The translations under genes were made by a program, and so were the position numbers. The notes below the pieces were generated by a model. It saw nothing but the letters and a program-made list of their open reading frames with translations. It ran no database searches and was not told the DNA's origin. From Actinophytocola sp036555685 (GTDB taxonomy: Bacteria > Actinomycetota > Actinomycetes > Mycobacteriales > Pseudonocardiaceae), in assembly GCF_036555685.1 (NCBI RefSeq), contig NZ_DATBKY010000292.1, positions 1 to 52,581 of the forward strand: a DNA stretch of 52,581 nt, given 5' to 3'. Below are positions 42,076-50,643 of this stretch, in pieces. Every line of letters starts with the position of its first letter. The stretch's first letter is position 1.

Positions 42076-42088
42076 CCGGCGAAGGCGC

Positions 42089-42619
42089 CTACTCGAACGC
42101 GCGGAGGTAGCGCGCGGTGGCGAGGTCCTGGACCCGCCGGCCGAGTGGACCGGCGAGTTTGGCCAGTGCGGTGGCGGGCCGCGAGAAGGCCGTGATCGTG
42201 AAGGTCGCGCTGCCGTCGGCCCGGCGCTCCAGGACGAACGCCTCCTCCCCGCTCTCGGCATGGCCGGGCAGCGTGCCGTAGGCGAAGCCGCGGCGTTGCG
42301 GCTCGTCCACGACGTAAACGACCCGGCACGGCGCCCGCACCGCCAGCGGGCCGATCCCGAAGCTCAGCACGACGACGGCGTCCGGCACGACCCGCTCGTC
42401 CGACACGGCGACGCGAAGACCGGCGCGCTGCTGCACCTGCCATCGAAACAGCTCCCGGGCGGCCCCGTCGAGGTCGACCCCGGCCGGCAGCGCAGCCGTG
42501 CGGGTGATCACCCGGTAGCCGCGCGGCAGGTCGCCGGCCGTCGCACCGACCTCCGGATAGGTCAGGCGTTGGGTACGCAGCGCCGCGGCCCGCGCCGGCT
42601 CCAGCAACTCGATCGCCAC
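42089..42619 (-). CDS. DUF1990 family protein
   Basis: A 176-residue DUF1990 protein of the polyketide-cyclase/START-like kind. Recognisable are LTYPEVGAT near the N-terminus, RGYRVITRTAALPAG, CRVVYVVDEPQRRGFAYGTLPGHAE (residues about 98-122, spanned in pieces) and the C-terminal TFTITAFSRPATALAKLAGP followed by Arg-rich RRVQDLATARYLRAF. The GTLPGHxExGEExF stretch is the family signature. Function is unknown; the fold may bind a hydrophobic ligand. GTG 42619 is the start. It is convergent with the small frame at 42075 and follows the TetR gene on the same strand after 121 bases. Confidence 0.85.
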   Translation of the reverse strand: MAIELLEPARAAALRTQRLTYPEVGATAGDLPRGYRVITRTAALPAGVDLDGAARELFRWQVQQRAGLRVAVSDERVVPDAVVVLSFGIGPLAVRAPCRVVYVVDEPQRRGFAYGTLPGHAESGEEAFVLERRADGSATFTITAFSRPATALAKLAGPLGRRVQDLATARYLRAFE

Positions 42620-42740
42620 GCGTCAATTCTGGCCCGTCCGGCGCCTGACCGCGCGAAGCCGGCCGCGTGAGAGCGGTCGGCGCCGCCAGGGCCGGTGGTG
42701 TGCCGGTCGGCCGGAGTTCGGGGCCGAAGGCGGTTCCCGG

Positions 42741-43406
42741 TCAGTGTTCGTGGCCGAGCAGCCCGTCGACGAAGGCGCGCAGGCCTTCGGCGTACGTGTC
42801 GCGGGCCGTCAGCTCCGGCCAGCGGTTCGCGAGCGGCGCGAGATTCGGGAACCGGGACGCGTCGAGGTTCTTGAAGATCACGTCGCGGTAGCGGGGGCGG
42901 TCCTGCGCGGCGCGGCGCTTCGCGTGTGCGCGGACGAGGATCTCGCCGACCGTGTAGTACCAGATGCTGCGGTACAGCTCCACGGCCTGCTCCGGCGTGC
43001 GGCCGCAGTCGAGCGCGCCGCCGACGATCGTGTCGACCATCCACAGCGCCGACTCCCCGAGGAGGTTGTCCGCCGTCAGCATCTCGGCGGCCTGCGGCCA
43101 CGCGGCGAGGCCGTCGTGCATGACGGTGGCCGCGAGGACGATGCGCTCTCTCGGGTCCGCGGGCAGCGGCGGTCGCTCGATCTGCTCGGCGTAGTGGTTG
43201 AGCAGCTGGACGAGCAGGTCTTCCTTGTCGCGCACGTGGTGGTACAGCGTCGTCGCGCCGACGCCGAGCTCCGCGGCCAGCCGGCGGATGGTCAGCTTCT
43301 GCCAGCCGTCCCGGTCGATGATCCGGCGCGCCGCCGCGAGGATCCGCTCGCGCGACGTGGTCGGCGGCCGGCCGGTGCGGCCGTGCGACGTCGCTGGTCG
43401 TGGCAT
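42741..43406 (-). CDS. TetR-family transcriptional repressor
   Basis: A 221-residue TetR-type regulator. The helix-turn-helix is in SRERILAAARRIIDRDGWQK and LTIRRLAAELGVGATTLYHH (residues about 17-60), closest to the TetR subfamily with TetR_C (PF02909) ligand domain, which here reads AEQIERPPLP through ELYRSIWYYTVGEILVRAH. ATG 43406 begins MPRPATSH; codons further upstream give an unlikely basic leader through the promoter region. It is divergent from the cupin/MFS pair with a 97-base intergenic space and should repress that pair until a drug-like ligand binds. Confidence 0.9.
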   Translation of the reverse strand: MPRPATSHGRTGRPPTTSRERILAAARRIIDRDGWQKLTIRRLAAELGVGATTLYHHVRDKEDLLVQLLNHYAEQIERPPLPADPRERIVLAATVMHDGLAAWPQAAEMLTADNLLGESALWMVDTIVGGALDCGRTPEQAVELYRSIWYYTVGEILVRAHAKRRAAQDRPRYRDVIFKNLDASRFPNLAPLANRWPELTARDTYAEGLRAFVDGLLGHEH

Positions 43407-43466
43407 CACCACATCATGCTGCTCCCCGCGATCCGGCGCGAAACCGGCACGCGGTCGCCAATCGCG

Positions 43467-43495
43467 TTCGACACGTCGACGCGGCTGGTGATACT
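43467..43495 (+). promoter_or_regulatory. SigA-type promoter of the cupin/MFS pair, probably leaderless
   Basis: TTCGAC at 43467-43472 and GATACT at 43490-43495 are separated by 17 bases. The expected start point, about 7-8 bases after the -10, is the A of the cupin ATG at 43504, so the message should be leaderless. A perfect palindrome CGTCGACG (43474-43481) sits in the spacer and could be a TetR-family site. Confidence 0.5.
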
Positions 43496-43499
43496 TTCG

Positions 43500-43509
43500 G
43501 AACATGTTC
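43500..43509. promoter_or_regulatory. 10-bp palindrome over the cupin start, candidate operator
   Basis: GAACATGTTC is a perfect palindrome spanning the cupin start codon and the predicted transcription start. With CGTCGACG in the promoter spacer it is a candidate operator half for the divergent TetR regulator. Confidence 0.35.
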
Positions 43510-43890
43510 GAAAACCTTGACTCGATTGACCTCTACGACCACCGGATCCACCTCCGGCACGGCGGCGTGGCCGACGCGGGCACAAGACCCGGCGGTCCGG
43601 CCGACGCCGCACTCTGGACCGTGGGGGCGTTTCACGCGGACAGCGACCGGGCGGTGCACGCGGATGTCTGGGAGCGCCACCCGACCGGGCACGAGGTGCT
43701 CGTCGTGCTCTCCGGCGAGCTGCATGTCCACCTGCGCGACCGCGGGAACGCGCCGGCGGCGACGCTGACCGCGGGCCGGTCCTTCATCGTCCCCGCCGGA
43801 CGGTGGCACCGCCTGGCAGTCGTCGAGGCCGGCGACATGTTGACGATCACCCCGCGCGCCGGCACCGAACACGAGAAGGCGGCGGAATAA
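43504..43890 (+). CDS. cupin domain protein paired with MFS
   Basis: A 128-residue cupin. Motif 1 reads VWERHPTGHEVLVVLSGELH (residues about 55-74) with His and Glu ligands in the HxxxHE form, and motif 2 reads GRSFIVPAGRWHRLAVVEAG (about 91-110) with the His. This set is typical of mononuclear metal cupins such as isomerases, dioxygenases and auxiliary proteins of exporter operons. It ends two bases before the MFS start and is probably coupled to it. There is no ribosome site before ATG 43504, fitting the leaderless promoter inferred just upstream. It could sequester or modify the exporter substrate. Confidence 0.87.
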   Translation: MFENLDSIDLYDHRIHLRHGGVADAGTRPGGPADAALWTVGAFHADSDRAVHADVWERHPTGHEVLVVLSGELHVHLRDRGNAPAATLTAGRSFIVPAGRWHRLAVVEAGDMLTITPRAGTEHEKAAE

Positions 43891-43892
43891 CG

Positions 43893-45128
43893 ATGAGCAC
43901 CCGACGGCCGATCCTGTTGGCGTGCCTGGCCGTGTTCGGCCTCATGGCGGGCCAGCAGATGCTGAATCCCATCCTTCCGCCGCTCGCCCGCGAGTTCGGC
44001 TTCGGCGAGCTCGCGCTGGGCACCGTGTGGGCGGTCGGCGGCGCGGGTGTCGTCCTGGCGAGCCCGTTCTGGGGTCGCCGCGGCGCGTCGTGGGGACACC
44101 GGCCGGTGCTGTTGATCTCGCTGCTGGGCGCGCTGGCCGGCCTGCTCGCGTTCGCGATCATCGCGCAGGTCGGGCTGACCGGCGTGCTCGCCGTGCCGCT
44201 GCTGTTCACGCTGGTCCTGCTCAGCCGCGGCGTCGTGTTCGGCCTCGCCTGGGCGGCGACGCCGGTGACCGCACAGTCCTATGTGGCCGACATGACCTCC
44301 GGCACGGCGGAGCGCGTGCGCGGCATGTCCATGATCGGCGCGGCGCAGGGCCTCGCCCTGGCCGTCGGGCCCGCGCTGGGCGGCGTGCTGAGCCTTGCCG
44401 GCCTGCTGGTGCCGATCTACGCCGCACCCGTCGTCCTCGGCGTGATCGCCGTGGTGGTCTGGCGCGGCCTGCCGCGGCCGCCGGCCGGCCGGGCACGTCC
44501 CGCGACGGTGCGGATCAGCCCGCTCGACCGTCGCATGTGGCCGTTCCTGACCGTCGGGTTCGGCCTGTACCTCGCGCTCGCGATCGTGCTCATGACCGTC
44601 GGCTTCCTGGTGCAGGACCGGTTGCACCTGGGCACGCAGGAGACCGGTCGGGTGACGAGCCTGGTCCTGCTGGCCTGCGCCGGGATGGTCATCCTCGTCC
44701 AGGTCCTGGCGGTGCCCCGCCTCGGGTGGGCCCCGGTGCGGCTCATCCGGGTGGGCACCGTCGTGATGGCCGCCGGCATGGTCGTCGTCGCCTTCGCGTC
44801 GAGCGAGATCCTCCTCGACGCCGGGGTCGCCGTGCTCGGCGCCGGGATGGGGTTCGGCACGCCGGGGTTCATGTCCGCGCCGACGCTCCTGGCCACCCGC
44901 GAGGAGCAGGGCGCCGTCGCCGGGCTCGTCGGCTCCAGCAGCGCGCTCGCGTTCATGGGCGGCCCGCTGCTCGGTACCGGCCTCTACGAGATCGCCCCCA
45001 CAGTCCCCTACCTCCTGGGTACGGCGCTGCTGGCCGCCCTGGCCGGCTTCGCGTTCGTCCACACAGGAATACGGCAGGCACCGGTGGCGGCCGCGGTGCC
45101 GTCCAGCGAGGACCAGCTCGTGGGCTGA
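43893..45128 (+). CDS. MFS multidrug-type transporter
   Basis: A 411-residue MFS protein of about 12 helices. Loop 2-3 reads SPFWGRRGASWGHRPVLL, a form of motif A, and helix 5 has the GAAQGLALAVGPALGGVLS antiporter-type motif C (residues about 148-166), which marks drug-proton exporters. Helices 7-12 begin at RRMWPFLTVGFGLYLALAIV. ATG 43893 is two bases after the cupin stop; the upstream GGCGGAAT is a weak ribosome site, so reinitiation is likely. Control should come from the divergent TetR gene. The substrate is not evident. Confidence 0.9.
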   Translation: MSTRRPILLACLAVFGLMAGQQMLNPILPPLAREFGFGELALGTVWAVGGAGVVLASPFWGRRGASWGHRPVLLISLLGALAGLLAFAIIAQVGLTGVLAVPLLFTLVLLSRGVVFGLAWAATPVTAQSYVADMTSGTAERVRGMSMIGAAQGLALAVGPALGGVLSLAGLLVPIYAAPVVLGVIAVVVWRGLPRPPAGRARPATVRISPLDRRMWPFLTVGFGLYLALAIVLMTVGFLVQDRLHLGTQETGRVTSLVLLACAGMVILVQVLAVPRLGWAPVRLIRVGTVVMAAGMVVVAFASSEILLDAGVAVLGAGMGFGTPGFMSAPTLLATREEQGAVAGLVGSSSALAFMGGPLLGTGLYEIAPTVPYLLGTALLAALAGFAFVHTGIRQAPVAAAVPSSEDQLVG

Positions 45129-45149
45129 CCGCTCGGGGAAGGGCTCGCT

Positions 45150-45176
45150 TCCGTCATCCATCGTGCGCGTAAGGTG
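45150..45176 (+). promoter_or_regulatory. candidate promoter of the solute-binding/permease unit
   Basis: TAAGGT at 45171-45176 is a good actinobacterial -10 hexamer, with a poor TTCCGT at 45150-45155 upstream (15 bases). If used, transcription would start near 45183, which favours ATG 45210 over GTG 45174 as the start of the next gene. Confidence 0.35.
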
Positions 45177-45209
45177 AGCGCGGAATCCGTCCGCGTCGCT
45201 GGGGGTGGG

Positions 45210-46517
45210 ATGGCGGAGCCACAAGCCGCGTGTGTCCGCGGTACCGGGCTGTCCAGGCGTGCCCTGCTCCGCGCCGGCGGGCTCGGCTCGGCGGCCATGG
45301 CGCTCTCCGGCTGCTCCGTGCTGGCGAGCACCGCCGGCGTCGGGGACAACGTCCGGGTGGGCGTCGCGTGGAGTGCCGCCGAGCTCGAGGCGTTCCGGGC
45401 CGTGCTCGCCGGCTACCGGTACGGCTACGAGCTCGTCCCGCTCGGCGACGACATCGCCTCCGCGCTCGGTGCCCGCACCGCGGGGCGGCCCGACGTGGTG
45501 GCGATGCCGCAGCCCGGGACGGTCAGCGCCAGCATCGACGATCTGGCGCCCCTGCCGGACGACGTGTGGCAGCCGGCGTACGACGGGATCGCCGGCGCCC
45601 GGGACGGCCGGCACTTCGCGCTTCCGTTCAAGCTCGCGCACTCGTCGGTGGTCTGGTACCGCAAGCGGCTGTTCGACGAGCACGACCTCCGGCCGCCGCA
45701 GACGTGGTCGGACTGGATGGAGCTGAACCAGCGGATCATCGACGACCCCGCGCTCAGCGACGCCGGGATCGCGCCGCTCGCGCTCGGCTGTGCGGACAGC
45801 TGGCTGCTGGCGGTCTCATTCGAAAACGTTCTGCTGCGCCACTTTCCGGCCACCTACGACAAGCTGAGCGAGCCGTCCTACGACCCCGACCTGTGGCGCC
45901 GCGGCGACGTCGAGGAGGCACTGCGCATGCTGGCCGGCATGTGGGTCGTGCCGGGCGCGGTCTCCGGTGGGCTCGACCGTGCGCTCGTCCTGCAGTATCC
46001 GGACGCCGTGCAGGAGGCGTTCCTGTACCGGCGGGCCGCGATGGTCGTCGCGCCGGACTACGCCGAGTCCGTGATCCGCCGGTTCGGCGCGCCGGAGGGC
46101 GAAGTGGACACGTTCACCTTCCCCGCGCGTGAGGGCACCTCTCCCCCGCTCGCCGTGGCCGGCGACCTGCTGGTCGTGGTCAAGCCGGCGCGCGAGTCCG
46201 CGTGGGACCTCCTGCGCTACCTGGCGAAACCGCAAGCACCGATGCCGTGGATCCGGGACACCGGCGGCTTCATCGCGGCGAACCCGGAAACCGACGACCG
46301 CTACTACAGCACCACCGAGCGCCGGCTCGCCCGCGAGGTGCGGGAGCAGCCGATCCGCTTCCGGCTCGCCGACCAGCTCGGCCCGGTCGGCGGTCGCGAC
46401 GGGCTCGGCCGTGTCCTGCAACAACTCGTGCGCGCCCTCGCCGACGGCACGCCACCGGCGACCGCGGCACGCGAGGCCGCACGAAAGATGGTCACGATCG
46501 CGGAGGACGCCGGATGA
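45210..46517 (+). CDS. lipoprotein solute-binding protein (family 1 type)
   Basis: A 435-residue extracytoplasmic binding protein. The N-terminus has SRRALLRAGGLGSAAMALSG followed by Cys35 as a lipobox with a twin-Arg start, so it is a membrane-anchored lipoprotein, possibly Tat-exported. The body follows the family-1 pattern: PDVVAMPQPGT, PFKLAHSSVVWYRKRLFDEH and PPQTWSDWMELNQRI (carbohydrate-binding type). A late segment, GTSPPLAVAGDLLVVVKPAR, is also typical. ATG 45210 was chosen (see promoter). Its TGA overlaps the ATG of the permease by four bases, so the three genes form one translationally coupled unit. The ligand is probably a sugar or sugar-like compound. Confidence 0.9.
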   Translation: MAEPQAACVRGTGLSRRALLRAGGLGSAAMALSGCSVLASTAGVGDNVRVGVAWSAAELEAFRAVLAGYRYGYELVPLGDDIASALGARTAGRPDVVAMPQPGTVSASIDDLAPLPDDVWQPAYDGIAGARDGRHFALPFKLAHSSVVWYRKRLFDEHDLRPPQTWSDWMELNQRIIDDPALSDAGIAPLALGCADSWLLAVSFENVLLRHFPATYDKLSEPSYDPDLWRRGDVEEALRMLAGMWVVPGAVSGGLDRALVLQYPDAVQEAFLYRRAAMVVAPDYAESVIRRFGAPEGEVDTFTFPAREGTSPPLAVAGDLLVVVKPARESAWDLLRYLAKPQAPMPWIRDTGGFIAANPETDDRYYSTTERRLAREVREQPIRFRLADQLGPVGGRDGLGRVLQQLVRALADGTPPATAAREAARKMVTIAEDAG

Positions 46518-48226
46518 CCCCGCGGTACGTCGAACCCCAGCCCGGCCTCAAGCTCGAGGTGGCCGGGCGTGAAGTCGCCGGCCGTGCGCTCGACCAGACC
46601 GGCGACCAGGGCCAGCCGACGCGATTCCTGCTCGGCGTGCCCGCGGTCGTGCTGCTGCTCGTGCTCCTGGTGCCGATCGTGTGGACCGTGGTCTGGGCGC
46701 TGCACGCCGACATCCCGCTGATCGGCAACTTCGTCACGGTCGTCACCGATGAGGACGCGCTGGCCGCGGCGCGGAACAGCGTGCTGTGGGTGGGCATCGC
46801 GCTGATCGTCGTCGCGCTCGGCTACGGGATCGCGGTCGTCAGCAGGGTGGTCCACGGGCTGTGGCGCGTCCTGCTGTACCTGCTGATCCTCCCGTTCGGC
46901 GTCTCCGCGCTCGTCTCCGGCGCCCTGTTCCGGATGATCTTCGACCCGGCACCCGAGCGCGGCATGGCCGGCGCGCTGTTCGGCGGGGACGTCGTGTGGC
47001 TCGGGCCCGGGCTGATCTGGCTCGTGCTCGCGTCGTCGTTCGCCTGGACCTGGGTCGGTTTCGTCGTGGTGCTGTTCCGGGCCGGCCTGGACGCGCAACC
47101 GCGGGGCGAGCCGGTGCTGCTCGGCCGTTCCGGACTCCCCAACCCGGGGCCGGTCACCTACATCGTGCTCCTGACCGTGCTGGTAGCCGCGATCCGGGTG
47201 TTCGACCTGGTGCTGATCGCGGCGCCGGGCTCGATGCAGGACGACGTCGACGTGGTCGGGCTGCACTGGTGGCGGATGACCTCGCGCAGCGCGGACACCG
47301 GCGCGCCCGCCGCCCTCGCGGTGCTGCTGTTCGTCATCGTGGGTGCGCTCAGCCTCGCGACCATGCGGCAGCGCCGGGCCGAGCAGGAGATCCCGGCGCC
47401 CGCCGAGCCCAGCGGACCCGCGACCACCACGTCGGCGAACCGCCGGTGGCTGAGCTGGCTGGTCGGGATAGGCCTCGCGGTGCTCTGGCTGGTGCCCGTA
47501 GTGATCTTGCTGGCCACCGCTTTCCACGACCCGAGAGCGGCCGGATCGGCCGGCTGGTGGCGGCTTTCCGGCCTCGGGTTCGAGTCGTTCGCCGAGGTGA
47601 GCGCGAGCTGGCTGTGGCCGGCCGTCCTCGGCAGCGTGTTCCTCGCCGTGCTCGCCACCGCCCTCGTCGTGGCGGCGGCGGTTCCGGCGGCCTACCTGCT
47701 CACCTGGGGCGGGATGCCGAGGTGGCTCACCCGCTCGCTGACCCTGCTGCTCGTGATCCTGGCCGTGGCGCCGGTGCAGATGTACGCCGGGCCGCTGCGC
47801 GACATCTTCGACGCGCTGGGCATCGCCGGAGCCCGCACGCCGCTGTCCCTCGTGCACGCGGCGGCCGGCCTCCCGTTCGCCACGCTGGTTCTGCGCACCG
47901 CGTTCCAGGCGGCGCCGCCGGATCCGTCGGGCACCCGCCGGCCCGCGCTGGACGGCACCTGGCTCGCCCGGTACATGCGGGCGCTGATCGCGGTGGGCGT
48001 GCTCGAGTTCGTCCTGGTGTGGAACGACTTCATCGTCGGCTTCCTGATCAGCGGCCCCCGGTCGACGCCGCTCAACCTGCTGCTGTGGGGCGAGGCGCGG
48101 CAGTTCGGCATTTCGACCGGCACGGTCGCCGCCGGGGCCGTCGTCGCGTCGGTGATTCCCGTCGCGCTGCTGCTGGCCACCTGGCCGAAGGTGATCTCCG
48201 GGCTCGCCGGAGGTGCCACCGAATGA
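46514..48226 (+). CDS. fused two-domain ABC-type permease, no classic EAA motifs
   Basis: A 570-residue membrane protein made of two MalF/MalG-like permease halves. Half 1 begins RFLLGVPAVVLLLVLLVPIV (residues about 37-56) and half 2 begins about residue 310 with WLSWLVGIGLAVLWLVPVVI. The EAA loops, which dock the ATPase and normally read EAAxxDGA, appear as AGLDAQPRGEPVLLGRSG in half 1 and QAAPPDPSGTRRPALDGTW in half 2, both eroded. ABC ATPase genes are absent nearby. It starts at ATG 46514, overlapping the upstream stop by four bases, and ends with a four-base overlap into the NTPase-like gene. Transport may be lost, or another ATPase may dock. Confidence 0.88.
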   Translation: MTPRYVEPQPGLKLEVAGREVAGRALDQTGDQGQPTRFLLGVPAVVLLLVLLVPIVWTVVWALHADIPLIGNFVTVVTDEDALAAARNSVLWVGIALIVVALGYGIAVVSRVVHGLWRVLLYLLILPFGVSALVSGALFRMIFDPAPERGMAGALFGGDVVWLGPGLIWLVLASSFAWTWVGFVVVLFRAGLDAQPRGEPVLLGRSGLPNPGPVTYIVLLTVLVAAIRVFDLVLIAAPGSMQDDVDVVGLHWWRMTSRSADTGAPAALAVLLFVIVGALSLATMRQRRAEQEIPAPAEPSGPATTTSANRRWLSWLVGIGLAVLWLVPVVILLATAFHDPRAAGSAGWWRLSGLGFESFAEVSASWLWPAVLGSVFLAVLATALVVAAAVPAAYLLTWGGMPRWLTRSLTLLLVILAVAPVQMYAGPLRDIFDALGIAGARTPLSLVHAAAGLPFATLVLRTAFQAAPPDPSGTRRPALDGTWLARYMRALIAVGVLEFVLVWNDFIVGFLISGPRSTPLNLLLWGEARQFGISTGTVAAGAVVASVIPVALLLATWPKVISGLAGGATE

Positions 48227-50628
48227 GCGACGGCAACCCCACGGTCAAGACGTTCCTCAGGCGCATCGGCGTGTTCGCGCTCGGCGCGCTGGGCTGGTTC
48301 CTCGCTGCGCTGGCCGGCGAGCTGATCGGCAACCAGGCGAACGCGACCGAGGTCGGCCAGCGGATCGGCTGGTACCTGCTGATCATCGGGATCGGCGTGA
48401 TGCCGCTGATCGCGGTGGGGTGGGCCGGGATCAAGCTGTGGCAGTGGCGGCATCCGGCATTGCCCGAACCGCCTGCGCCGGCGACGGTGACCTGGCCCGC
48501 CGAGCCGGACCCGCCGGAGTGGCGGCCGCCGGGCCCGGTCTACGAACGTGACGCCGAGGTGGCGATGGTGGTACGCACGCTGCTGGACACCGGTGTGGCG
48601 GTGGTGTGCGGGGCTCGTGACGTCGGCACGTCCGCGGTCGCCGAGGCGGCGGTGCAGTCGCTGATCGACGAGCGGCGGATCGAGGACCGGTATGTCGTCC
48701 GGCTGGACCTACGCAGCCGGTCGAGCCGGAGCCCGGACGACGCGCGGGCCACGGCGGGTCGCATCCTGTCGATGTTCCGGTTGGACGAGCCGGCGAACGG
48801 GACGCCGGAGGTCCTGGCCAACGCCGCCGAGCGGCTGCACGACGTGCTCGCCAAGCGGTACTCGGTGCTGTTGCTGGACAACGTGACCGCGCCGGACGAG
48901 ATCTCTTGGCTCCTTCCACAGTGGACGGAGCGGAACAACCGCCAGCCGTGGCTCGTGATCGCCGGCGAGATGGCGATCGGCGCGGCCGTACCGGGCAGCC
49001 GCGTGCCGGTCGCTCCGCTGTCGGCGGACGGGATGCGCAAGATCTGGTACGCCGACACCGACACGGTGCCGAAGGAGCCGCCCCGTCCGCTGCCCGACCG
49101 GCGGCACCGGTCCTTCCTGGCGCGGCTACGCGACGTGCTCCGGCCACGGCCCGACGAGGCACAGCCGGCCCCCCCGTCCACTCGGGACCCGATTGACGAG
49201 CTGGTCGCGGTCTGCGGCGGCCGGCCTCGCGCGATCAAGGCCGTGGCACGGGAGACGTCCGGATCCGAGCGTGACGCCGAGGTGGCCAAGCTGCTGTCGT
49301 CGCTGCACTCCGACGAGCGCAACCCGCTCGTCGGGATCTGGCGGGCCATCAAGGTCCGGACCGAGGACAGCCTGAGCCCCGCGGCGGCGTGGCTGCTGCA
49401 CGCGCTGGCCGAGCTCCCGGTGACCGCGCTGACCCGAGACGCGATCCGGGCGCTCGTGGCCGCCCGCGTGCCGGACGCGGACGCGGGCTCGGCTGACTCG
49501 CTGCCCGCGCCGTTCGAGGAGCTGCGGGTGCGGGGGTTCGTGTACCGGGTGCGCGACCGGTACCGACTGCCGCTGGAGATCCGGTGGGCGATCACGGGCC
49601 AGACCCCCGAGAAGAACCTCGAGATCGCGCGGGTCGCCGTGCCCGCGCTGGTGCGCCACCACGCGGACCGCGTGGTACGCCAGGCGAACCAGCTCGACGT
49701 GCGGTCGGTCGGCGCCCGGGCGGCGGCGTGGCTGCACGAGGAAGAGCCGTCCCTGCGCCCGCTGTTCTCGGCCGAGCACTACCAGGACACCGCGGTACTG
49801 CTCGCGGTGATCGACGACCTGGCGCGCATCGCGAGCGCGCTCGAGTACTGGTACGTGCGCGAGCAGCAGGCGGACGGCTTGCTCAAGGTCAGCGCCGCGT
49901 TCGGCGAGCTGGCCGACCGAGCGGACCGCTCCGGTCTCGCCGCGCTGGCCGCGGCGCGCCGGGCGACCGCGCACCGGATGGTCGGGCACCGGGAGCAGGC
50001 GATGGCGTCGCTGGCCCTGGCAGCCGGCGAGGCGCGCGACCCGACCGCGAACGACCTGGCGGCCGAGCTCGTGACGCGCGTGCGGGTGGAGAAGGCGTTG
50101 CTCGGAATGGCCGCGACCCGGACCGCGGACCGCGAGAAGGCGCGCCGGGAGCTCGAGGAGATCGCCTGCCGCAAGCGGCATCCGGGTGCCGGCATCGCGA
50201 TGCTGAACCTGGGCGCGCTGCACCTGGCGGAGAGCTCGTACGACAAGGCGCTGGGCTACCTGGAGAAGGCCGAGGCGATGGCCCGCGAGCGGCACGACGT
50301 CGGCTGCCGGGCGCAGGCGGTGGAGCTGCGCGGGATCGCGCTGGCGGCAACCGATCTCGCCGAGGCGGTGCCGATGTGGCAGGAGGCCCGCCAGCTGTTC
50401 CAGGCGATCGGCGAGGAACAGGGCGAGGCACGCTGCCTGCAACACCTGGGCGCCGCGGCCCTGTCCGATCCCGCTGTGGCCGAAGTCCTGACCGACGCGG
50501 TCGAGCTCCTGGAGAAGGCGAAGCAGCTGCGCGCCGGCCAACCGGACACCGCGCTGGTGGACGAGTACCTCCGCGCCGCGTCGGACGAGCAGGACCCGGA
50601 CCAGCCCGCCGCCGCCCCGACGTCGTGA
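48223..50628 (+). CDS. membrane-anchored STAND-like NTPase with TPR C-terminus
   Basis: An 801-residue protein of no exact family I can name. Two membrane spans lie at about 14-36 and 46-67 (VFALGALGWFLAALAGELIG, WYLLIIGIGVMPLIAVGWAG). A STAND-like NTPase module follows: the P-loop GARDVGTS (130-137) has Thr136 where Lys is required, while the Walker B-like VLLLDNV keeps Asp219. A Pro-rich stretch (about 285-320) leads to a winged-helix-like region and then TPR repeats (about 540-770, LNLGALHLAESSYDKALGYL). ATG 48223 overlaps the permease stop by four bases. The membrane anchor, broken nucleotide site and TPR scaffold suggest a signalling or docking partner of the permease; this is inference. 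Confidence 0.85.
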   Translation: MSDGNPTVKTFLRRIGVFALGALGWFLAALAGELIGNQANATEVGQRIGWYLLIIGIGVMPLIAVGWAGIKLWQWRHPALPEPPAPATVTWPAEPDPPEWRPPGPVYERDAEVAMVVRTLLDTGVAVVCGARDVGTSAVAEAAVQSLIDERRIEDRYVVRLDLRSRSSRSPDDARATAGRILSMFRLDEPANGTPEVLANAAERLHDVLAKRYSVLLLDNVTAPDEISWLLPQWTERNNRQPWLVIAGEMAIGAAVPGSRVPVAPLSADGMRKIWYADTDTVPKEPPRPLPDRRHRSFLARLRDVLRPRPDEAQPAPPSTRDPIDELVAVCGGRPRAIKAVARETSGSERDAEVAKLLSSLHSDERNPLVGIWRAIKVRTEDSLSPAAAWLLHALAELPVTALTRDAIRALVAARVPDADAGSADSLPAPFEELRVRGFVYRVRDRYRLPLEIRWAITGQTPEKNLEIARVAVPALVRHHADRVVRQANQLDVRSVGARAAAWLHEEEPSLRPLFSAEHYQDTAVLLAVIDDLARIASALEYWYVREQQADGLLKVSAAFGELADRADRSGLAALAAARRATAHRMVGHREQAMASLALAAGEARDPTANDLAAELVTRVRVEKALLGMAATRTADREKARRELEEIACRKRHPGAGIAMLNLGALHLAESSYDKALGYLEKAEAMARERHDVGCRAQAVELRGIALAATDLAEAVPMWQEARQLFQAIGEEQGEARCLQHLGAAALSDPAVAEVLTDAVELLEKAKQLRAGQPDTALVDEYLRAASDEQDPDQPAAAPTS

Positions 50629-50643
50629 CCGCTCAGGCCGTGC

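Noticed and set aside
48549..49287. Shared 17-base string CGTGACGCCGAGGTGGC at two places in the STAND-like gene as a mobile or recombination repeat
   Set aside because: Both copies encode ERDAEVA in frame within different helices; one short match in high-GC coding sequence is likely chance.
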